A DNA stretch of 64,000 nt, taken from assembly GCF_910592395.1 (NCBI RefSeq), contig NC_088310.1, positions 6,207,501 through 6,271,500 of the forward strand, given 5' to 3'. The translations under genes were made by a program, and so were the position numbers. The notes beneath the pieces were generated by a model, which saw only the letters and a list, made by a program, of their open reading frames with translations, was not told the DNA's origin and searched no databases. This stretch comes from Lineus longissimus (taxonomy: Eukaryota > Nemertea > Pilidiophora > Heteronemertea > Lineidae). Positions 12,272-22,800 of the stretch are shown here, one piece after another; position 1 is the stretch's first letter, and every line of letters begins with the position of its first letter.

Positions 12272-12902
12272 TTTGACGCTCTTTCCGTTCACAACGGGAG
12301 TATTACCCTGACCTTTTCGCCCCCAGTCGTTTCGCTCCAAATCGAAGTCGTTTCGCTCAAAATTCACACGAAATGACACAGAAATTTTAGTGAATGAATT
12401 GCTCGCTAAGTGATTTATCTAGGAATACAGTTGATCTTCACTGAAAACTTATGGTATGTTGATGAGTTTAATAAATCCTTCAATTCCTTTGATTTTCTTA
12501 GCGAATTACGTCCGACAATGACCCGTTGACGTTTTGACGTGTTCCTGCTTTGCCATTTGTGTGTAAACAGTTATCTATTTTCGGACGAAACTCAGTCGTG
12601 TCACTGTCAGTCCCTCACAAACTTTGGTCGATTTCACAGTATTTTAACGATTCGGAGAGAAAGTTCAGAAATGACTGCGATATGAAGCACTTCTCATCCT
12701 CTTGAAGCAAGATAGCTTTAAAGAAACTCTGTTGTGCTCGAAACAGAGTAGTCGTGACGTAGACAACTTGATTGATCAGAGTGGAGAGCTGCTGTACATA
12801 GTTGTTGGCTCTGCACATTCAGTCTGAGCAATATGATTAAATTTATTGTTTTACACTTTCAGTATAATGAATCTACTTGAAAAAAGGATTTGGTAAACCA
12901 TC
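12272..12902. promoter_or_regulatory. bidirectional promoter between CFAP36 and PIGH
   Basis: The two start codons are 631 bp apart in head-to-head orientation. Roughly 12270-12610 has more CpG than the surrounding introns. Two TGACGT half-sites of the ATF/CREB type lie at 12527-12532 and 12535-12540. No TATA box is obvious for either gene. The role is inferred from geometry and base composition. Confidence 0.6.
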
Positions 12903-13259
12903 ATGATGGCAGACCTCGCACTCATTACCAGGGGAAGTAATGGAGCCGCAGACAATGGCCATGTGCATGGAAACAACATAGAGAAATTACCAGGGAACAA
13001 CAATAACAGCATGAAACATAGAAGGACTCAGACCAAAAAGCCAAGTGATTCTGAGCCTGCAAAAAGTGGGAAAACATTTTCATATGACTCATCTGGTGTT
13101 CTCAGTAAACAAAGCAACTTTCAGGAAATCATTCATGACAGTGATTTATGTAAGGAGTATATCATCAGACGAGGGCGTACTAATCTGTTGCTGTGGATTG
13201 TGTTCTTCATTGTCTTTCATGTTGGTGCTTTAGAGTACTACTTCCAGTTATATACAACG
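12903..13259 (+). CDS. PIGH: PIGH exon 1: N-terminal extension and first membrane segment
   Basis: 119 codons. ATG codons lie in tandem at 12903 and 12906. The hydrophobic segment runs 'NLLLWIVFFIVFHVGAL'. It ends in phase 0 at a GTGTGT donor. Confidence 0.85.
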
Positions 13260-14728
13260 GTGTGTATACATGTTCTTATACTTTAAGATTTTACTTTAGA
13301 CTTGAACCGTAACTTCAAACCTAAAGACAATGCCTAAAACATGAAATATTTCAAATATCTTGAAAGTCTATCAACTATCAAGTCTCTCCTGAAAGGTCCC
13401 TTGGAGGGGAAGAAGCATTCATGAATATTCACCAGCTGAGTAATTGGCAGAAGGTGTCCAATTTAGGTACACAACATCACCCTAAGACAAGATTACAAGG
13501 CAGATCAGGGTTGGTGGAATGGAAGCCAATAATTGACAAGTTTACTGCACACTTTTTTCGATCGGAAAAAGGTTACCAACTCAGAATTTCCATGACCTAG
13601 GTAAGAACTGTAAGGAAGTATAAATATGTTAAAAGATGCTGATGATTATAAACAATTCGGACTAATTGATTTCAGGACAAAAGAATACTCTTTGTTTTGG
13701 TTGCGGGCATTCTCTACTTTTGTGGTTGGACTCTGAATCGCAAAGTTATTGAAGGTAAGACTAAAGCTATGATTTGAATAATATTTTGTTTTGGTTTGGT
13801 TTTGGTTGTTCTTTCTGAAAGAAAAACACTGATACACATCTCCTTGCTTTGTAAATTCTTTTCTTATCTTTAGAAATATGGTGCTACTGATAATACTCTG
13901 GATTGTGTACCGGTGTTCAGTTTGAATAGTATTTCATAAAAAATGTATAGAAAGTCCTGAAGTTCCAATTTCAATCATCTGATATTTTTTCCAGAATCTC
14001 TCCTGGTGATCTCTTGCCTCGGTGTGCAGATCACAACCAAGTTTGCCTCCGGAAGACAAACCTCTATATTCTTCGACAGAAGTGAAATCAAAGATATCAT
14101 TATTCAAGAATCTATATCTATGGTGGGTTTATGATTTTCTATTAACTGGAAGAGATAATAACATTAATGCACACTTCAGCAAATAGTTAATGAGATTTAT
14201 GATTAAAGAGAAATTTTCTCAGAAGCATGTGGCACTGATTGGAAAACTCTTAAATGTCTGAGGAAGGTGCATAATTTTGTGGTACCTATAAAGACCAATT
14301 TCCACAGGTCCCCTGCTTTGAGCATTTGCACAGGGCAACCTGAAAAGGCATGTAATGAAATAGTAATTGTATTGTAAATACTAATAACTTGAAATAACTT
14401 CTTTTCTATTTTTCAGCAATGTATACTGCACATACTGTCAATACTCCTGAAGAAACCAAATATGGACGATCATCGGCTGTTACCACTTTTCAAAGTGAGT
14501 TAAAATCTGCAAAATGTTTATGCCATGCTTATTGAAACATTAGTAAAGCAGCACCAGCTTTTCACAATTCAAAACAAGAATGAATAAAACATATATATTT
14601 TATGAAAATGAAAAGCCAGTTATTTTCTTTTTCAGCATACTTTTCCTCGGCTGGAGTTTCTCCAACAGGCTTATCAAGGGGTGCAATCTGTGATGGACTT
14701 CAACAATCAACCAGCACAGGACAGATGA
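12903..14728 (+). CDS. PIGH: phosphatidylinositol N-acetylglucosaminyltransferase subunit H (PIG-H), 5 exons
   Basis: Exons 12903-13259, 13676-13754, 13995-14122, 14417-14494 and 14636-14728 join in frame to about 244 aa. Two hydrophobic segments (about residues 94-110 and 123-139) form the family's membrane hairpin. The PIG-H domain follows from about residue 145, with ESLLVISCLGVQ matching human ETLLIIDSLGIQ, then 'FASGRQTSIFFD' and 'IKDIIIQESISM' matching 'VKDIVINEAIYM'. PIG-H belongs to the ER complex that transfers GlcNAc to phosphatidylinositol, the first step of GPI-anchor synthesis. An in-frame TAA at 12894-12896 fixes the 5' limit. The N-terminus is about 55 residues longer than human (188 aa), hydrophilic and Asn/Ser/Lys-rich; Met37 is an alternative start. 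The C-terminal exon is short and weakly conserved. Confidence 0.92.
13676..13754 (+). CDS. PIGH: PIGH exon 2: second membrane segment
   Basis: 26 codons plus one base, encoding 'ILFVLVAGILYFCGW'. It is flanked by TTTCAG and GTAAGA. Confidence 0.85.
13995..14122 (+). CDS. PIGH: PIGH exon 3: core PIG-H domain
   Basis: The best conserved exon: 'ESLLVISCLGVQITTKFASG' followed by an 'IKDIIIQESISM' match to the vertebrate protein. It ends in phase 0. Confidence 0.93.
14417..14494 (+). CDS. PIGH: PIGH exon 4
   Basis: 26 codons. 'QCILHILSILLKKP' aligns with human 'QKVIYYLCILLKDP', then 'RLLPLFK' with 'QVVPVFQ'. GTGAGT donor, phase 0. Confidence 0.9.
14636..14728 (+). CDS. PIGH: PIGH exon 5 and stop
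   Basis: 30 codons plus TGA. 'PRLEFLQQAYQGVQ' aligns with human 'PRLDCLIEIYRSCQ'. The tail after it is not conserved. Confidence 0.88.
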   Translation, partial: HTFPRLEFLQQAYQGVQSVMDFNNQPAQDR

Positions 14729-16190
14729 TGAGCATCAAACATAGGATCAAATTTGAATACTTCTAAGGCACTATTCTGTGGAATGCGAAAGTTGGAGATC
14801 AATCAATATTCCAATCTGAACCAGTGAGTGACCTCTACTCATGATAGAACTGTTCAATTTGTGCCATACTCGATAGTTGATGTTTTCATACCACCTTAAA
14901 TTATTATTGATTTATTGCATTTTGTGTACATGATGCATTGTACTCAATGTTCATATGTACTTGTAAAATGCAGCTGTCATGTACATGTAATTTCCAAATT
15001 ATTTGGTGTCAAAGACTTATTGTGTTTTGTTAGTGTTCATCTGAGGCAATTATTTATGCTGTATAGTTTTGGTGCTGTTGCCAATTTGCAATCATGCTGT
15101 GTGGTGCCACTTTTATTTTGATATTATTCTGCAAAATTTCACTTGTGTAATACTCGGCCTTCTGTAAAGATCGGCAGTGGCTATGCAGTGTCATAATCAC
15201 AGTCTATGCCAGGGCAAGTGAAAGATCTCACACAAGTGGACAGTTGCCTTTAGTGGACTCCATACCTCTGGCAGAAATCCATGATGGTTACGATGCCGGT
15301 AATGATAATGATGATGATGATGACAATCTACAAAATGTTGAGGAAAGGACTGGTTGAAACCAGATCCTGTATCTTCACAAAGGTGCATATAAAAAAAATC
15401 TTGTTTGAGAAGATATCGCTTGCATTGCCAGTAGTTTAGTTTTTTAAGCCTCAATCAATTCGTTAGTTGAATACATATTACATGTATTGTTATATGTTCA
15501 CCTTAATGTACATTATCTTTAATCAAAATGTATTTTGTATGAAATAAACAAGAATACTAGCGTAACATCTCTCATTTTTGAACGTTTTTGATGCAGACTA
15601 CCAGTATGATCTGAGCATTGATGTCCAATGTTGAAAATGATGACTTGAAAAACTAACCAACAGAGTAGTGTTTATGGTTGCTAGAGTAAATCTCCCTTAG
15701 TAGGAAGATGTTTTCCTGCACTAAACTGGGTTGATTCCATGTTTGCAGGATGCTTGTCCCATGATGGTGACTCCTATGCAAAGTGCCCTGGTCTCATATT
15801 TGTCTTCATCACAGCCACGAGAAGGTTGCCCAATGTTAGTGTTGTCTCTTTGGTAGGATGTCTCAAAAGAAGCCCTATTTTGTCCTCATCACAATATTTG
15901 GTGGCCAGACCCATGCATTGATACAGCCTAAACCGTGCTCCGTCATATGGGCAGGGTGTTTCAAAACAACAACACATGCTTGTCACAACTACAAAAGGTT
16001 TGCCCTATGGTGGTGTCTCCTGCACAGGGTGTCTCAAACCTATATTTGTTTTCATTACAGCTATGAGAAACTAGATAATGATCTAGGTACAAGAGCTACA
16101 ATGAACATTATTAGGCTACTTGAGTCATTGTCTTAAGGTATTTGTCCTCATCACAACTGATGATACAGTTTCACAAATAAACCACAAAGA
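14729..16190 (+). other. PIGH 3' UTR and convergent intergenic stretch
   Basis: AATAAA signals on the plus strand lie at 15542-15547 and 16176-16181, so the PIGH transcript may end at either. The stretch includes a GAT/ATG-rich patch near 15300-15325 and the degenerate repeat at 15738-16160. No further coding exon was recognised. Confidence 0.55.
15738..16160. repeat. degenerate tandem repeat, about 70-95 bp unit
   Basis: Diverged copies of 'tttgtcttcatcacagctac', 'aggtttgccctatggtggtg' and 'cagggtgtctcaaa' recur near 15800, 15880, 15975, 16045 and 16140. Open frames on both strands across the array come from the repeat. Confidence 0.55.
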
Positions 16191-19100
16191 CTCTCCCTTT
16201 ATGCAAAACATATTTTATTTAGGCACATCAGATTTAATCTTGTATGAATCAACATAAATATCATTTATGAGAATATTACAGACAAAATGACAACTATATT
16301 CAGGAAGATTTTACATCATATATAATACATCATACCAATCCGAATAATAGATTGTAATCACATCAGGACATGTAACAGGCACCTATGATCAAGTTATTTG
16401 ACTCAACTGCCAGAATCAAGTAGGATAGCTCCTGTCCATACTCCCTGTTGCTGGCAGTTGAGCCTATATCTGTGCCACATCAAATAGTGCGACAATGTCA
16501 GGTCAATTTTGTCCAATCCATGTTGGTGTATTTACGCACAGTTCCTTCTGCAATACTGACAATGTGCACTATATGGAAATGCTGTCTTCACATGGTGGAA
16601 ATACCAGTGACGGAACATCCATAATTTGGAAGAAACCAACGATTTCATAAAGTACATGTATTGTGAAAGTTTTAACACAGTCTAGGCATTAGGGAAGATA
16701 CATATGGAGAATCTGAAGACAACGCTAACGATTCTGGGTAAATGAAACTTCATGAAGATCTCTGAAGATATAAAAGGAAGTCTATTTGACAACAAGGTTA
16801 CTTGTATTTATATCAAACAATTACTGGTACAAACTTGATATTGACTGGTAAAAAGATCCAAAGTAGAAAATGTGTAAAACAAAATTTATAAAGGGTTAAC
16901 AGTTTATTGAGACTTAATTGAACAGTAAGCTGAAAGGAACTGCGAACCCCATTATCAATGAATCTATTCTGTACAACTGGAGCGGGGTCCAGTTGGTAAT
17001 TTCAAAGTGACTAATTTAGAATGCTTGGATACATTTAATCGGAAAAATATATCTCACACAAATAGGTAATAGCGTGAATAATGTCAATATACGGTGAGAT
17101 TGATGGTAAAGACACCTCTAGGTGATTTTGTGTCTCTTACTCAGCTCCACCAGCCTCCTGCTCATAGTCTCCCTTTTTGAAGACATCACTAGAAGTTTTA
17201 TGAAATCAAAACTTTTTCCTCAGAATCATGATCACAATGGGGTTTACAGCGTAATTATACTTGAAACCAAAAGAAAGATACAAAGTAAATCACTCGATTT
17301 GTCAACACAAACATTCAATGAAAAGAAGCACATATCAGAAATTTTGTACAAAAAGTATTTTGAGCAAATTTCAAAGTACCACTTGATAGTTACTTCACTT
17401 ATATACAAGTATTACTTTCACATCGAAGAATGTAGCCCACAAGAGTCATATTAGTGTAACCCCCCCCCTCCAACAGCCAGAGTTCTTTTATTCTTTTAAA
17501 TTTTGAAATATCTGCAATGTGTTTATACAATTTTAGGTAATACCATTGTATCGTTCATTTACAACCACCCAAAATGTGAGACTCAAGTTATGACAACAAG
17601 TTCCTCCATCCCTGAACAATCCTAAGAAATCACAACCACTTCTCAATGCCCATAAAAATGCGACTTTTTCTTTTTCCATCAATGCCTTTTTTCAAATCAT
17701 TCGGGAAAACTTCCTTAAATCTGTAAACATTGATATACAGTATGTCCCCATTAAAGTTAAGATTTTTAATGAAAGGAGTACCGTAGGACTTTAAAGTGTC
17801 ATATCCAATGATGGGATAGCTGGAGTATAGAAACTGGTTCAAACTCAACCAGTGCCCAAAAATTATCCCGTAGAATACTCTATATCAACTCTGAGCAAGC
17901 TCCAACCATATTATACAGCTTTCCACTTTTCTATCTTTACAAAACCCTGCAATTATATCACACTTAAAGATGCTGAATAATAGCAAATATTATAGCCATA
18001 GGATAAGACTCATTCTGCACAATCCATCATCTCACACATTTTATATTCAATTCACACAAGTACAGTACATGTATATATAATAATATACATTACGACATAG
18101 CTACTTTTACGAAATTTTACAAACACACTACACACACGCACATCGACATGGCAGTTTTTCTTCAAATCATGAAAGGTATAAAATGATAACACGATATCAG
18201 TTATATGTACAATGTATACCTTCATATAGAATGCAGGAGTCATGGGCAAAATATACACAAATATTATTTTAACAGTCATCATTAGCATAAAGTCAAGATA
18301 ATTAGTAAAGACAGAAATGTCAAGTCATTTTTTCTCTCTGAAAATGGCTAATTTTCAGGCAAGCAAATTATTGATACAGTACATAATTGTGACCATGGTT
18401 TTACAATAATTTTCTTCTATTCTCACCGAAGCAAATCAATGTCTCTCTGCAGAGAAAACAATATGATCTGCATGGCCGGAAAATAATCAAGGTACAGGAA
18501 ATGTTGAGAAAAAGACATTTTAACTTGTGTTTAAAGAAATTTAATAGGGTGCATCTGGTAGCTACTTCACTGCTCCTCACATTTTAACTTATGAGAGAAT
18601 TCAAAACATTAACTTGACAAATAGCTATTGATATATGTTTCACTTCTCATGAAAAATCTAATTATATTTCTTGAGCATGTCACTTTAATGGCCCCATATA
18701 TTTCCCAAATCATTCGACTAGTACACACAGTGTCTTACTGAAACAGTGCCTCTTGAATAGTTGCCTCCTTAACTCCTAAACTCCTAAAGAGAACTTAACT
18801 CCCAGGGTCACACCAGTAATAAACTATCACAATTGAAACCAAGCAACCGTCTTCCTTTTTTTTTTTTCCTTTTCAATAGGAGCAAATCAAATTGACGCAC
18901 CATCTTATCAAGGGCCAGCACTCCAGTGGGAAAAGAGAACAAATAAAATCTATCCCATCCCTTGTTTTTGGTCCTTTTTCACCTTTTTAGGCTGCTTTCG
19001 TGCATTATTGCAGCTGAAGTCGCTTAGAAATCTACAAATTTACAAACCTCGCACAAAAATATTATTAGTTGTTACAAAGTCTATATATCACCAGTGATAC

Positions 19101-19394
19101 GTCAATACTTTAGTTATTTTGTGAGCTATTTACAAAATGAAGAACACGTTGCACTTAAATTCACAATCCGGAATAAGTTTTACTCAAACATAAATTTCAC
19201 TCAAACTTTAACTTGAGATTTAGTATCATCAAAGCCGTAATAAATGTTTTTTTCACTGGTTAAAGACATGATCTAGAATCTACCCAGTAACTTATAACTA
19301 ATCATTCAGATAACCAAACCAATGAAATGTCAACTGGCACCACAGAACTGATATTGAAGCTGTGAGAATGTACAAGGTGGTGCCAAAGCCCCGA
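16191..19394 (-). other. CRIM1: probable CRIM1 3' UTR (3.2 kb)
   Basis: The CRIM1 stop is at 19395-19397. A minus-strand AATAAA (plus TTTATT) at 16214-16219 would end the transcript near 16190, converging on PIGH. The stretch is A+T-rich, with a C run near 17460-17468 and a T run near 18855-18867. No coding exon was recognised. The UTR end is inferred. Confidence 0.5.
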
Positions 19395-19894
19395 CTACAC
19401 ATCCGATGACTTCTGTGGACTTTTCTTTACATGAATTATAGCAGCGCACTCCGAATTTGGTTTATACTTATCAGGTAATCTCCGTTTACTGTCTTCAACG
19501 TATTCTTTGTCGCTAGTGAAAGTCGTAATGCCGCCGCGTTCTAGATGCCTCCCTGAATCATCCAATGATAGTTTATACGGATCCATGCCCTTAACGGATA
19601 TAATATCCGGTTGTGACGAATCCAACACACCTGTTAAATCGACATTCGCACAGCTCGGTGGTCTCCTTCGTGGTGGCTTTTCATCCCGCTTTGCCCGTTT
19701 GGGATTTTTGTTTTGTTTATTGTTGAGATTACGATCATGTGACCGGGATTTTGGCACCGAGTCGATGTCAACTGAATGTCTATTTCTGCGCCGGATGCAG
19801 ACGATAAAAAGTGCTAGAACTACGAGAGAGAGAACTGCTATGATTGTCACCAGGATTGCGATGATTGTCATTTCGATCTGACCACCATTATCAT
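19395..19894 (-). CDS. CRIM1: CRIM1 exon 15: transmembrane helix, cytoplasmic tail and stop
   Basis: It encodes a short acidic lead, a hydrophobic helix 'TIIAILVTIIAVLSLVVLAL' plus five more residues, then RRRN and a 132-residue tail. The tail is basic and carries PPRRRPPS. It is longer than the human tail and shows no clear similarity to it. Confidence 0.88.
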
Positions 19895-22800
19895 CTGAAA
19901 TAAGAAGGAAATAATGTCAGCAATTGAGATGGACATCTTTTTCTGGAGAGTTTCTCAATAGAAATACTAAAGGTAGTAAAGACATCAATCACTGATTGTC
20001 CAAAGAAAGTAGAGACAACTAAATCCTGTGATTGTCATGAAGACAGTCAAACCACTAAGACAACAAAGCTATCGTCTCTGATTGTAAAGAGGGTAATATA
20101 GAGACATGTGTCTTGGGTTGTCTCCAGTTAGTCTTCAAGGAAAGTTACTTGATACGAACGTCAACTTCGAGTTAATGTCACCCCATAGAGAGAATTCTCA
20201 GGTCGCACAACTTGAAGGTTAAATTTCGGATCACAACCATGGGCCATCACATACCTACCGAAGAAACCTTGAATTAAGGAAAACACTGCAGGACAAATCT
20301 TTTCACCACCAACACATTCAAATAGCATAGACATGACTTTAGCAGACAACACATCTCAACAAGACTTTCCCCTCCTACCTTCAGTGGTGTTGTCATGTGG
20401 TGAAACATTGGCTGTTTTGCGTTCTCTGCTTTCAGTTTTGCTTTTATTTGCCTTTTTCACTTTGAATTCTGTTATAAAATAACAGATGAATGAACAGAGT
20501 GAGTAACCAAAGGCACTGTCCATTAGATTGGTGACATTTTGTCATTCTGTTCATTTGTCGAGGTTAGCTGTTGGACAGGGCACACCTACTGTTATGACCT
20601 TGAAAATTTATCTATATCATGACAAGATAAGTTTTTTTGACACCAAATTCAATCCTTCAGTTTCATGGAACCTCTCTGTTACCTTTGTGTTCATCATAGA
20701 CAACTGACAATGATTCAATAGAAGTTGTTCAAAATAATTTGACAGCCATCATATTGCTGAAAATCTCAGAACTGCTAGACCTTTCCAATATCAAAGCTGA
20801 ACATAGAATGAATCTAGAATACATACCTGAACACACAGGGCAGCATTCCCCAGGTGGTATATGCGACAGGGCGCAGTTGTCCATTTTGGCACACACCTTC
20901 TCGTGGCACTTGACCCTGCCCTTCGAGCACCTGCACCTCTTACATAACGTGGGAGACCAGCGTTCCCCGGGATCATACAGAGTTTCATGGTATTTACACT
21001 TCCCAGTGTCCTCTGGTTCTGGATCTGGAAAAAGAAGTAATGATTCTGACATTGTGTCATCTGCATGAAAGCTCCTGGTCCTGTCCACACCATTGGGAGT
21101 TCCTATCCTTGAAGAGTAATTCTCATTACAGAGTTCGAATTACATGAAACTGGTATTGTAGGATCTAAAGGGAGTCCCTAGATAGGGGGGTGTCTGTTCA
21201 GGAGACACCAACCTCAAGTAGATGTAGCAGGAGTACTTAAAATTCTCAATATTTAGGATGTCGACTCCAGCTTTGACTCATCATCTTACTCTGCGATTTG
21301 TGATGTGACATTACAACAAGAGAGAGTCATCTGTCCTGAAGCATACTGGAAATGAACTCCAGTGCCAATAAATCCAGATTTGTCAGTGCCACTCTGTTTG
21401 CTAAGAATACTGCATGTGCTCACCGAAGCAATAAGGACAACACTGCCCCTTCCTTAGGACTGTATTGTTACATTTGAGGATGGGGCATGTCTGGGAGAAG
21501 CAGTGGATCTGCCCATGGCGACACGTACAACTCATGCAAGGGTTCGTCCTCCACGTGTCGCCATGTCTGTAGGATCCACCATTCACTGATGAACACGACT
21601 GGTTCGTCTCAGGAACATCAATTGAGATTTCATTTTCTGAAATTGGATTCAAGATGTGAGTTTACCCTCATTTTACCCAAGGGATGCTGACTGTACGTCA
21701 TAAGCTCTTCTGCTCATATCTCATAAAGAAACTGCAATACTGATTGATGCAAATGCATGATTATCAGTATTTTCTGGTGCAGCAAACTAGAATCAGCTAA
21801 CTCTAGTCCCTCCTGTCAGCGTCAGAATGGCTGATGTGGTATTAAAAGGTCTCTTAAACAAGTGGAATTCAAAGTAATTTTAGCATGTTTATGCCAGGGG
21901 TATTGTCTTGCAGCACGAACTATTACTCAAAATACCTTTGCAAATTGGGCAGCACATTCCTGGCAGTTTTACCGGTTGTTTACACGGTAGAGGTAGACAT
22001 CGTTCCATTTCGCAGAGGACGTTGCTGTTGTGGCAGATACACTCCGTACATTCATCCATTGCCCAGGTTTCCCCCTCAGCCTTATATTCTCCCTTGTAGG
22101 AGAAACATTTTGAGGGCACAACAGCTGGCCCAGACAGGTCGTCACCTGAAAAAGCACATAAAAATATTTTCATAAACCTGTAAGGATTTGTGAAATAGAT
22201 GATTTATTGAATCCAAAGACATCACGGCAAGGTATCATTCGTTCAAATCTTCTTGATTGTCCTTGCCTTGCACCACCATATTAATGGCAGTGTTGATGTT
22301 CTGACTTGAGAATTGAGATGCATGGATTGAATGAATGATTTCTAAGACTTTAAAGCCATCTTTCTGCTGTCCTTGCCTGTGTGTGGTGATGTAAAACAAC
22401 TTGACCAAGTGACCCGTGTGACAAATGAAGGGCATTTTAAGGTCTTGGTACTCCGATTGTCTGATTGCTCAGCGGGGGAAAACAGCAAATCGCAATTGGT
22501 CTGCCATCATTTTTATGCATAAATCCCTACCTGGGCAAGATGGACAGCAATCGCCCATTCGAATGATTGGGTTGATACAGTTGACTCCCGGGCACGTGAT
22601 CAACGCACACATCTCTTGCCCTCTATGGCAATAACAATGGCGGCATCCATCATACCAGGACTCTCCGTCATCAAAGACCCGCCCTTCAGAGGATAAGCAC
22701 ATTTGTGGTGAAATTGAGGGACGCTGTATCATGGCAATCGTTGTGGCTTTTTCTGTTGGAGCTACTGTGGTTGTTCTTTCTGAAATTGGAACAACTGTCT

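Noticed and set aside
17122-17454. 110-codon plus-strand frame
   Set aside because: It is low in information, has no domain, and lies antisense within the probable CRIM1 3' UTR.
19507-19881. 124-codon plus-strand frame opposite the CRIM1 tail
   Set aside because: The minus frame continues the CRIM1 gene with transmembrane helix and stop; this is its shadow.
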